Of a stretch of DNA of 64,000 nucleotides, positions 54,644-64,000 are shown piece by piece. The stretch comes from Trichoplax sp. H2. Lineage: Eukaryota > Placozoa > Uniplacotomia > Trichoplacea. Numbering within the stretch: position 1 is the stretch's first letter; every line of letters begins with the position of its first letter. Both the position numbers and the translations under genes were made by a program. The notes beneath the pieces were generated by a model. The model searched no databases and had not been told where the DNA came from. It saw nothing but the letters and a program-made list of their open reading frames with translations. The stretch spans positions 496,001-560,000 of the forward strand of contig NOWV01000024.1 of the NCBI GenBank assembly GCA_003344405.1, in the 5' to 3' direction.

Positions 54644-56662
54644 CTATTAACAAAAAATAATTGAACCCCATTCAAAAATATTATTATTCATATCCATAAA
54701 TAGTAAGTATTATGCAGCAATCAATCTTCCAGAATGGAATCTGGTCTTGAATAAGAGACATTCTTTCAACATCATTTGTAAGAGAAAATTCCAGCCTAAA
54801 ATTAGAGTATCCAGACAACGTCTAGCTAGCTTTCAATGACGATATGATTTGATTATTTCAATGGACCATAAAAATGTTTTTCTAACGTCGGGGATAAAAT
54901 CAACATAGTGAAAAGATCTTTCATACTATCGGCCAGGCGTCTGCATTGCCAACAATTTGAGAAGAAGTAATTTTGAGACGTTAAAAGTTGCAAGTAACTC
55001 TTTCAAAGTCGACGTAAAGGGTAAATTATGACACTGAAAAGTAATTCGTCAATTTTGACACTGAAAATAGTTAATAAAATTAAATGGAAAAAAAAATTCA
55101 TTGCCAACCGCAAAATATGGAGGGGTAGTCCATTCTAGCTGGAGTAGCAACGCCAAAGCTAAAGTAGAATCATACTATCGATAGTATGGTGTACTGTTGT
55201 TTGAGTATGTTTCTATCTTGGTCTCCAAGTTTGCTCTTTTCCCTTTCCGCCTTGAGGAAACTGTCGCCGACAGTGACTTCATTAATTTCAACTCATTTTC
55301 TAGCGTCAACCGTCTCGGACGTCAAACACTGGGTGCGTACGTCCTCAAATGTCGATCGAACACAAATCATTTTTCACTCACACAATGAGTGTTTGACACA
55401 GTTCAAGTCAGTCACTGCAGTTGCAAAATTGAAGTTGTGAATTAATTAATTCCCCCCCCCAAATTCTTTGACTCAAAGGGCAGAGACAAACTTTGTCAAT
55501 AAAAGTGGGAACGATTTCATTCAGTAATATCTCGTTTGATAAGACATACTGTATCTCGTCTAGGTGAGTACCATCGAAATAAAGAATGGATCTTATGGAT
55601 TGATCAATGATTACGGATTAGCAACACTACTGCAATACAGTACTCAATTTGGCGTAGCTGCAGTCGACAACTAGCTTTGGCTTTGAAAATGTTCCACAAG
55701 TAAGAAAGTACCCAGGATACGAATACAGTATGTAAAGTAATGAATTCGGAAAGAGCACAAGGAAATACTCTAGGTCATTATAATGCGGTGATAAACTTGA
55801 ACATTGCATAATTATACTTCATGTAGCATGTACCTACTGAGTAAGCGAAAGTGTTTTAAGCATTTCCAGTCATAGTCGATCAATCCAGTCACTAGATGGC
55901 ATTTCAGATTCAACCTCTTCAACAGAAGGCTACATCGTATTGTCACAACATAAAGCAATGATCGCCGATGACACTAGCACTTTACAGCATATTCATTGGA
56001 GTATAGTAACATCGAGAGTGGACGGTGTCGAACCTATACTCCTGTTCAAGTCTAGTGATGTGTCAATGATAAGATTGGATACGATAGTACTGTCTACAAG
56101 CCGGTTAACTTGAGGAACAAGCTTGCTGAAGTAGAAATGGATTCATTGATGTCGAATTCAAGAAATTGGCATTCTGTATTTCTAATTCACTGCAGAATAA
56201 TTTACTCTCTGGGTGACGACGACGTCACTCAAGTACTGTATTCCTGTACGTCCACTATTTACAGAGTATGTCTCCTCAATCATTATTATAATTATCGCAA
56301 ACCTGTATATGGGTATGCAACCTCCTTCCATCGAGTAACACAACAGTGCAAGCTTTGCCGTCTTCGTTCATGATGAAATGCTGCTGCAATCAAAAATGCG
56401 TAACTTCACCACAGACAGAATGGGTGGTAGTTTATCATTAGCCGTTAATGCACCCTGGTGTCATTTTTCGCTGCCAGTAAAAAAAATATTATCATTTCAA
56501 TGCTTTGAAAGAAAGAAAGAATAAGGAAGCGGCGATCGTTGGAAGTGCGCACTGTCGAAATGAAAAGGGTCCACGGTTCGGATCGGTAAGTGACTGTCAG
56601 GAATCTACTCTAGAAGCTAGTTTTACACTGACAGAGCATGCACAGTACGTGTACAGTACATT

Positions 56663-56689
56663 GTACAGTACAGTACAGTACAGTACTGT
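56663..56689. repeat. ACAGT pentanucleotide repeat
   Basis: About five tandem copies of the 5-base unit ACAGT, read also as overlapping GTACAGTAC palindromes, sit inside the GC-richer region upstream of FRMD4. Single copies of the same element are scattered from 52.2 to 56.9 kb and at 44.55 kb. Confidence 0.8.
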
Positions 56690-56704
56690 GTGTACAATCC
56701 TACA

Positions 56705-56822
56705 CACGTGACCAGTCATGTTACCGAGCCGTCCGAGCGTACAGTACAGCATTTTCGTTACGCCTGCGTATACGGGATGCAAGTTATGGGAGTGACGCTT
56801 ACTGGGCTCTTCAATGACGTCA
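56705..56822. promoter_or_regulatory. E-box and cAMP-response element cluster
   Basis: A canonical E-box CACGTG lies at 56705-56710 and a perfect palindromic CRE, TGACGTCA, at 56815-56822. A further near-CRE (GACGTCA) lies at 56221-56227. A perfect 8-base CRE in GC-richer DNA upstream of a gene is good but not proof of promoter function. FRMD4 (-) is the likely target; the small plus-strand gene at 57.2 kb is an alternative. Confidence 0.45.
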
Positions 56823-56877
56823 CGGTACGGTACTGTACTGCATGTGGACCCGGAATTTCTATAGTAATTACTGTAAT

Positions 56878-56994
56878 ATGGAAACTCAATCTTCTGATCG
56901 GTCCGAAACGCCGGAAAGAGAACTGCCTGCTATGGCGAAAGAAAGATGCCTTTGGATTGATATCTTGGAACGAATTGAAATTGAAATAAAATAA
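56878..56994 (+). other. Short ATG-started open frame, possible small peptide or 5' leader ORF
   Basis: Thirty-eight codons from ATG to TAA coding a charged, protein-like peptide (starts METQSSDRSETPERELPAM, ends ERIEIEIK). It lies just after the CRE/GTAC cluster and 230 bases before the two-exon candidate gene on the same strand. It may be an upstream ORF in that gene's leader. No family is recognised. Confidence 0.25.
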
Positions 56995-57224
56995 TGTTAC
57001 CATAGACAGTATTACACTATATTACTGAATTAGTGGTACTGTATAGACGAGTCTATTTTAACATTCGAATCCATTCAAAGTATATCATAAGACTTCCCAT
57101 GTTAGAGTAATTGAATTATATATGTAAAATTCAAAATTGAATGGACATCTTCAATCGATACTGACAGATTCAGGCCAAATGTGTAAAGCAGTAAAATCCA
57201 CATATTTTCCTATCATCAAGATTT

Positions 57225-57530
57225 ATGCATTCGAATTGTCCTCAATCTCAAATTTTATTGCCACCTAACCTTAACCTACCTTTACCCCTTCACAATCGAA
57301 ACTCTGAGTTTTATATTGTGCGACTTAATGATCACAAAAGTTACAAGGTAAATTATCTCATGCAACCATACTGTAATAGCGACATTCATTGAACCATCTA
57401 TACCGCACTCCACGATCATGGATTACTGGATGAATGACAGTAAATTATATTACATAATTGTTGATTGAAACAGGTGCTCGTGATACTTGGCACATTTATT
57501 GACGAAGTAAAATCTTACGACAAAAATTAG
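57225..57530 (+). CDS. Possible unrecognised two-exon small gene, 59 residues
   Basis: Exon 1 (57225-57347) runs from ATG through 41 codons to AAG|GTAAAT; the peptide begins MHSNCPQSQILLPP and ends YIVRLNDHKSYK. The intron (57348-57473, 126 bp) ends ACAG. Exon 2 (57474-57530) is in the same phase and codes VLVILGTFIDEVKSYDKN before a TAG. Both exons are GC-richer than the intron, and the junction is clean. I recognise no family, and it is short, so it could also be the end of a longer gene or chance. It lies between FRMD4 and DOCK, both on the other strand. Confidence 0.35.
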
Positions 57531-58340
57531 ATTTATTTTTCATCAGTTGCTCACATCAGAACATGTTCGACCATCCGATAGGTAATACAGAAGAAATGAG
57601 CTTAAATAGTAACCATAGATATACGTATTATTAACAGCGCCAATTCCTATGTTTACCATAGTCGTTACACAATGATCAAAATTCGAAAGCGAAATGAAAT
57701 AACTTACAATTAGTTATTCCACCTATCCATGATTTGATAACTGAAATCTCAAGATATTAGTGTTTCACATAACTCCCAGGTTTCTTTTCTCAACGCTGGT
57801 AATATCATATATTATGTATTAATTAAGTATAAATTTATCATACGCGTATTAACGGGTTAATTAAAACAGCATACATAACGTTTCTAATGATGACGTTTAT
57901 AACAACGATTAATATCGCAAGAGTGAATTGGGTGACAATGACGCCAATTCGTTCTAACAATGATTTACATCAGAATAAGCGTAGTCACAAATTCGTATCT
58001 TACATGCTGATAGGACAATTTACCATACGCACAAATTTAGGGGCAACACCGCCATTGAACAAACAATATGTTATATGGAATGATAACGATTATATATAAA
58101 AGATTTTTATACCAAAATATCGTAATAAACATAATGAACGTCGTATCATTAAAAGCAGCTCCTTAGAATAATAATTTACCTTTTTACGAGTATGACACCA
58201 ATTAAAAAGTATAACAATCAAAACACAGAAAATTTTTAGATATTTTGCAAGCATACGCAACTTGCCCAATAGCTGATACGTGTATATGGATATGGCGAAT
58301 TGACGATAAAAGTGAACAAGACTGAAATGTCGAAACTTAT
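57531..58340. other. DNA downstream of the DOCK stop codon
   Basis: Mostly occupied by duplicated block A. The DOCK 3' untranslated region should be here, read right to left. A 70-codon plus-strand frame (57887-58099) stays open in both copies of the block, but I do not recognise it. Confidence 0.5.
57543..58215. repeat. Duplicated block A, copy 1
   Basis: Matches 59195-59787 along its whole length, apart from scattered single-base changes, a 74-bp segment present only here (57704-57777) and a 6-bp difference. It lies downstream of the DOCK stop codon. Together with block C it indicates that two versions of one locus were placed in series. Confidence 0.9.
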
Positions 58341-61300
58341 CTAAAGAGTAGTAGAAATTTTTCCTTTTGCAACTTGATTGAAACTCGATTTACGGCGTGT
58401 TGCTGACCTTTTTAACCACTGTTCATGATGTTGTAAAATGGTACTGCTACCGGGTACACCCGCCAAAAACTCTCCCTATAAATATAAACGTTATAGGCTT
58501 ATTATACGTGCATACAGAAATTTTAAATTCTAATCATTACTCAAATTGATTCTTAAAAATAAACATAAACTTGGAAATAATGAGATAATCAACGTCAGTT
58601 ACATCAACCTATTCGGTAAAGTAAAGCACCTTTTTCTCTAGGTCTTGCTGTAAACGTTGAAAAGCTTCCCACATTTTATCATGCAAAGGCTTCATTTGAT
58701 TAGTTATTAAACGTTCTTGAACTATAAGGCCATTTTCTAAAACTACCAACTTTAATTACATTGAAATAAAGGATAAATTTAAAACTTGGACAAATGATCA
58801 AATGAATAACTAAATTTATCAGCATTGTATATGAATCAACAGTTCTATTGAATATCTTCGCAACTAAAAATTCCAGTTATAATTACCAATTTTAAAAGTG
58901 TAACATAAAGCTCAACAACGAGTTCAATATCATTAATATGGCTAGCAAGGTACTCTTGGCAAATGAAAGCCTAAATTGAGAAAGTGATATGAATTAGCAA
59001 GCACGCATCAAACAGTGAGCAAATTTCAATAAAATAGGGAGCATCATCATTTAACAACCGTCAAATCATAGCATGAATATTATCTTACTTCCTGATATTT
59101 TCCCAAACCACCATTAACAGGCGCTATAATCGTACCCTGTAACGCTAGTGTTAGAGCTTCGATTTTTACGTTAANNNNNNNNNNNNNNNNNNNNTCAGTT
59201 GCTCACATCAGAACATGTTCGACCATCCAATAGGTAATACAGAAGAAATGAGCTTAAATAGTAACCATAGATATACGTATTATTAACGGCGCCAATTCCT
59301 ATGTTTACCATAGTCGTTACACAATGATCAAAATTCGAAAGCGAAATGAAATAACAGGTTTCTTTTCTCAACGCTGGTAATATCATATATTATGTATTAA
59401 TTAAATATAAATTTATCATACACGTATTAACGGGTTAATTAAAACAGCATACATAACGTTTCTAATGATGACGTTTATAACAACGATTAATATCGCAAGA
59501 GTGAATTGGGTGATAATGACGCCAATCCGTTCTAACAATGATTTACATAAGCATAGTCACAAATTTGTATCTTACATGCTGTTAAGACAATTTACCATAC
59601 GCACAAATTTAGGAGCAACACCGCCATTGAACAAACAATATGTTATATGGAATGATAACGATTATATATAAAAGATTTTTATACCAAAATATCGTAATAA
59701 ACATAATGAACATCGTATTATTAAAAGCAGCTCCTTAGAATAATAATTTACCTTTTTACGAGTATGACACCAATTAAAAAGTATAACNNNNNNNNNNNNN
59801 NNNNNNNTTCGCAACTAAAAATTCCAGTTATAATTACCAATTTTAAAAGTGTAACATAAAGCTCAACAACGAGTTCAATATCATTAATATGGCTAGCAAG
59901 GTACTCTTGGCAAATGAAAGCCTAAATTGAGGAAGAGATTTGAATTAGCAAGCACGCATCAAACAGTGAGCAAATTTCAATAAAATAGGAAACATCATCA
60001 TTTAACAACCGTCAAATCATAGCATGATTATCTTACTTCCTGATATTTTCCCAAACCACCATTAACAGGCGCTATAATCGTACCCTGCAACGCTAGTGTT
60101 AGAGCTTCGATTTTTACGTTAACAGAATTCTCCAGCCCTAAAATTTGTTCTTCCAAAGCTTCCAACTTTTCTTGTAGTGAAACTACTGCATGCTCAAGAG
60201 GCTGCAATACTTTCTAATTAAAATGCACAATTCCAGGTTGTTACATTGCTTTATATGTGCATGATATGACACAGTACTATTAAACCACCTAACATAACAA
60301 GCATGCAATATTTCTCGATCTTGCCATAGAGTTTTAATGATATAACCGTAATACTTGTTAGAAATAAAGTCTGTATCAACACTAACCTTTTCAACATCAA
60401 TAACTTCGAACCATAGTTGCAGGCCAGGAAGTGGTTTCTCTATTTTTAACCGATATTGAATTAATCCTAGAGACTGATAAAATGCACAGAATCATTATCT
60501 TTTACAGATATAAAAATGGAATTAATTTATCCTGTACTTATAGAAGCTTTCTATCGAACCCGTTATTGAAGCATTAGGTACTCTAAAATTACTAGAATCT
60601 CGTATATATATAGGATTTTAGCTTTTCATATACATATGTTTCAACCGTCGACTGCAATCAGTAAATCTCATGATAACATTAGTAATAATAGTTAGTGCTA
60701 TTGTTGGGTTTCTGACTTGAATTGAAAAGAAAATTATGGCACAGATTTTAGTAATAAAACGAACTCAGACAACCAGAAACATGTAGAGCTAAACAGACTG
60801 TATTTTTATGTTGTAAACGTGCTAGAACTTTAACAAAGGTAATACCTATATTGTAAGCATAGTATAACTGACTACTTCAATCATTCTTACTTTGAAAACA
60901 TTATTGGAATCTGTTTTGCCAACTTGTACCGCAACTGATTTTTCAAAAGTATCAATTCCGCTTCTTTTAAAGCATCTGTGCATAATAAGTGGAAATTTCA
61001 AGTAGCAAATCAAGAATTTGATGACGGAGATTATTGATAGTCTAAAGGCGATAGTTCCATTAGGGTATCGTTTATCCTTATTGTAATTTATATCTTACCT
61101 TTTGACAGTTTCTTCAACTTTAGCTGATGATATATAATCTTTAGATTCTATAACTGGCTTTGCTGGCATGATTTGAATATCTTGAACATTAATTATATTT
61201 GTTAATTAACATTAGTAGTTACCATTTAGAACTGTTAATAGAGAAAGATATTTATTTATTTAAGCATGTACATTGAACTTCATCGCGATAGTATTTTGTA

Positions 61301-63728
61301 GGGTCGCTTCTAGCTTGGAGTAATTGGGCTTCTGGAAAGTAGATTTGCAGCGTACTGCAAAAATCAGTAATAGCTTGCGATGAACTGTAGATATAGGTTT
61401 TATTCTAAAAGAGGATGTAAATATTTTAATAAGTTAGTTAAGGATAGCAATCACAGCATGCAATAAAAATTGTAAGAAAAGAGCTATGTTTTGCAAAGAT
61501 TCTAGAATCGAACATTATTCTAAGTATCATAAAGTATGCACACTATGAAAATTGACTATAGTTGCTAATTCTAAATATTAAACACTATACGATCATATAA
61601 TTTCGATTTACTTTCAATGGAATATTTCATATTAGTACGTACCTGGATCAGCTTTGGGAAGCGAAGCCCGTAAAATCCAACATGGTAAAAATAAGGAAGG
61701 ACAACTCTGGAATCTAACATTTTATCCACGATATTCGCGTATTTTTTCTAGGACAAAATGAGTTAGGTATTACACAACTTTAAATCAAACCGCAACGGAC
61801 TAATAACGAGTAAAATTAGCGCCATCAGGCAACAGGTAACTACATATTTGCCACAATACTTGAGGTGAGAATATGTATGATATTAACATTATTGCAGCAA
61901 TATTCGATATAATCAACATAAATTTTCTTTTAGCACAACTAGATGTAAAATTATAGCAAGAAAGATTTACCATTTAATAAACTCCTAAATTACACTTAGC
62001 TAGAAACATTAAATATACATGTGCGTGATCATACGATTTGCAGCACCTAGTTAGATATTACGTACCAGCATACCGCTAAGTTTCCTTAGATCCAGTTCAT
62101 TTTGGTACCTGAGCACCAGGTCTCGGCAAATAGACATAGCACTTTCCCACGACTAATATACGCATAAGCAAACAAACATTCTATCTCATTGATTTTGTTT
62201 TTAAGCCGATAAGTAATCGAAGTAATCGCAATGGATAAATTAAATGTACTCAATGCAGAATTTTGACGTTAAATCAAATTAATTACAACAAGCTCAAAGT
62301 AGGATAAGTTTATCCAATATCTAACTATCTAACATTTCTTACAGCATATCATACCTCTCCTTGTATAAATAGATCCACAGCCATTTTATTTAATTTCTCT
62401 TTTCGTTGTTCTTCCGTCTCGGCTTTATAATTAGTATGAGCAACATCGGGTAGATAATCATTGGACCACTAACAACAAAAAAATTACACATTAGATCATT
62501 TACGTATTGTAAATATACTGTAACTAACATGAAGGAATGACTTTATCCGAAATGTAGCGAGAATAAAAATGAAAGCAATTTACCGTCAATTTATTCGAAT
62601 AGTGCAATAGGGTATATCCCGCTTCAACAAAATTTCCTAATTTTAACTGCTCTTGATAGAACTTGTTTAAGTATCTAATAAAATATTAAATAGTCGCATT
62701 CAAGAAATGCTATAAACTCTCCATGCATGTTACTATGAGCGTATTTTTTGAAATATTTGTGAATTTTAAATGTAGCCGTAGCAATTTTTAAGAGATGTGA
62801 ACATTTTTATACTAGAATATTGCAGCTAAAAATCCAGTACATGTTTAGAGTTCATTGAGGAAAATATTATTTAGAAACATGAATAACTGCCTTCCAGCAT
62901 ACCTGATATATAGACTCTGATAATTAATGCTGTAATAAAAGTCCTATAAAGGTGACAATTATTACAGATAATCATTAGAAATTGTTGTTGAACGTATAAA
63001 ATTTGCTTCAATTAAGCCATAATTTAGTGGAAAGAATACAAAATTTTACCAATATTCGCAGACGTAAATCGTTATTTACTAAAGCTATATAATAGTTCAC
63101 CTAACTTTTCCATTATCTCCGGTTATCATTTATCGATTTTATGAGTATCAATATAATTACAGTAAAATCTTATCTTAAGATAGCGAAAGAATTTACAATC
63201 AAACATGTTCGTTAATGATTGACAGCTTACAATGAGGTTTCTAAGGCATCGCAACTTTACATCTTGATTCTCGACATGAAAATTTCTATAATCAATCCGC
63301 CAGATAAAGGAATGAATTCAGTTTTAAAGTTAGTATTTGATACCATAAGTGGAGTGTTATGATTATTTATGATTAAATTATAAATTGAATGAAGAAGATT
63401 TTGTAGCCGGCTAGTTGCTTTAGGCTACGTGGCTATATTATATAGAAGCTAGATAAATTAGCGCAGGTACATAACTGCGTCTGATTATTGGCTAAAGCCG
63501 ATATACAGTGATTGCAATGTGTAATACATTAAGGAGTGGTAAGATTTTTTTTGCCCGCGTTACATAGTAATTAAGTATTGATAGTTTCACTCTATACTAA
63601 TCATTGTATTAATTTTAATTTAACCTTACCTATAGTCAAGTAATTTATCAATTAGATCGGTCATGTTATTAACAAACACGCGACCATGTTCATCCAGATA
63701 CTTCGAATTAAGTAACATATTGGTAAAG
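58341..63728 (-). CDS. DOCK: DOCK-family Rho GTPase exchange factor, C-terminal DHR-2 half (5' end outside window)
   Basis: DOCK proteins exchange GDP for GTP on Rac/Cdc42 through the DHR-2 domain. Exons (minus strand): 63728-63630, 63285-63231, 62943-62903, 62674-62584, 62468-62355, 62152-62066, 61747-61643, 61404-61272, 61180-61099, 60975-60891, 60473-60387, 60213-60037, 58970-58887 (also present as 59921-59838), 58749-58630, 58475-58341. They join in phase into 497 residues. DHR-2 landmarks: YLNKFYQEQLKLGNFVEAGY and TLLHYSNKLTWS (lobe A), SWESAMSICRDLV, PYFYHVGFYGLRFP (lobe B), LPGLQLWFEV, and LQGTIIAPVNGGLGKYQEAF (lobe C, with the nucleotide-sensor valine region). The tail after MKPLHDKMWEAF is short and lacks the proline-rich SH3 ligands of human DOCK1-5. 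The subfamily looks like DOCK-A/B rather than DOCK6-11. Confidence 0.93.
58857..59174. repeat. Duplicated block C, copy 1 (ends at a gap)
   Basis: Nearly identical to 59808-60122. It contains DOCK exon 58970-58887 and a truncated copy of the next upstream exon (59174-59089), cut by the N run. In copy 2 that exon is whole (60213-60037), so copy 1 is the incomplete one. Confidence 0.9.
59175..59194. other. Assembly gap (20 N)
   Basis: Twenty undetermined bases at the junction between block C and the second copy of block A. A fixed small size suggests a placeholder rather than a measured gap. Confidence 0.99.
59195..59787. repeat. Duplicated block A, copy 2 (isolated between gaps)
   Basis: Second version of 57543-58215, bounded on both sides by 20-N gaps, so it is a free-standing small contig. 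It lacks the 74-bp segment of copy 1 and has a 6-bp deletion that keeps the frame of the 68-codon plus-strand ORF at 59465-59671. Confidence 0.9.
59788..59807. other. Assembly gap (20 N)
   Basis: Twenty undetermined bases between block A copy 2 and block C copy 2. Confidence 0.99.
59808..60122. repeat. Duplicated block C, copy 2 (continuous with DOCK upstream exons)
   Basis: Second version of 58857-59174. It runs on without a gap into the rest of DOCK. It carries a second copy of the 28-residue exon (59921-59838), identical in length and phase. Confidence 0.9.
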
Positions 63729-64000
63729 CTATAAAAATAACAAAATGATCTACTTAGCATTAACGGTAATAATAACTACAGAGATTCTATCCCAATATCC
63801 ATTAGAATTGAGCATCATAAAAGCAAGGTAAGGAAAATAATAAAACATTGTATTTGTCATCAATAATAGAATAAAAATATAATAAAATTCTAGTCATAAT
63901 AGGTTATTTAAATTGGGCACTTGGTTATAGAAGCAAAGATAACAGTGCGATAGTTTACATATAAGATCTCAATCAGCGTTCAGGAATATATTGGTAACTC
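63729..64000. other. DOCK intron at window edge
   Basis: Upstream of exon 63728-63630, which needs a preceding exon ending in phase 2. No exon is seen in the remaining 272 bases, so the N-terminal SH3/DHR-1 half of DOCK, if present, lies beyond the window. Confidence 0.6.

Larger units (their letters stand above)
54644..57224. other. Upstream region of FRMD4, GC-richer, no confirmed gene
   Basis: The missing FRMD4 first exon should be here. The DNA from about 55.1 to 56.95 kb is notably richer in G+C than the rest of the window and dense in TACTGTAC / GTACAGTA elements. It holds a 9-base C run (55452-55460), a 91-codon plus-strand open frame without an ATG near its start (55841-56113, ending in TGA), further overlapping frames of 60-100 codons and a short ATG frame at 56878-56994. 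I recognise no protein in any of them. Confidence 0.5.

Noticed and set aside
57543-60122. True tandem duplication of DOCK exons
   Set aside because: Block B is not repeated, the breakpoints are at N gaps, and copy 1 of one exon is cut by a gap. A haplotype artefact is simpler.
1-64000. CRISPR arrays, operons or bacterial mobile elements
   Set aside because: No regularly spaced identical repeats were seen. The genes are spliced and metazoan, so prokaryotic features are not expected.

Overview
This is a eukaryotic, AT-rich (about two-thirds A+T) nuclear window from an animal genome. The genes are strongly intron-rich, with GT-AG introns mostly of 60-700 bp. Five of the six main genes belong to families typical of animals: Porcupine, the alpha2delta calcium-channel subunit, FAM185A, FRMD4 and DOCK. 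The sixth is HAUS7. The compact introns, the base composition and the vertebrate-like exon counts fit a non-bilaterian animal, most likely a placozoan (Trichoplax/Hoilungia type). That assignment is inference, and a cnidarian is not excluded. Two 20-N gaps (59175-59194, 59788-59807) show that this is a draft scaffold. All exon models were built by hand from splice sites, reading phase and remembered family similarity.

Layout, left to right. 1-9.17 kb: no convincing gene. 9.2-13.9 kb (-): PORCN, the Wnt O-acyltransferase, ten exons placed and the last short exon not found. 14.0-27.9 kb: gene-poor, with degenerate repeats, a GC-richer island at 17.5 kb and some unproven exon-like ORFs at 15.5-17.4 kb. 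27.9-40.9 kb (+): a complete 39-exon CACNA2D gene coding about 1055 residues. 42.3-44.5 kb (-): HAUS7, 11 exons. 45.0-47.2 kb (+): FAM185A, 9 exons. HAUS7 and FAM185A diverge from a 459-bp spacer, probably a bidirectional promoter. 48.1-54.6 kb (-): FRMD4, 16 exons, first coding exon not located. 55-57 kb: GC-richer DNA with CRE, E-box and GTACAGTAC repeats, probably the FRMD4 promoter region. 57.2-57.5 kb (+): a possible unrecognised two-exon gene of 59 codons. 58.3-63.7 kb (-): the C-terminal half of a DOCK guanine-nucleotide exchange factor, continuing beyond the right edge.

Between 57.5 and 60.1 kb two blocks occur twice in the order A-B-C-gap-A'-gap-C'. The copies differ by a few percent and by small indels, and one DOCK exon and part of another are duplicated. 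This looks like two haplotypes laid end to end rather than a real duplication.

Functionally, PORCN lipidates Wnts in the ER, CACNA2D escorts voltage-gated calcium channels, FRMD4 links cytohesin/Par-3 polarity to the cortex, DOCK activates Rac-type GTPases, HAUS7 serves augmin-dependent spindle microtubule branching, and FAM185A is of unknown function. They are not an operon. The interest lies in linkage: CACNA2D, DOCK, FRMD4 and FAM185A relatives also share chromosome arms in human, so the neighbourhood may be a remnant of an ancestral animal linkage group.
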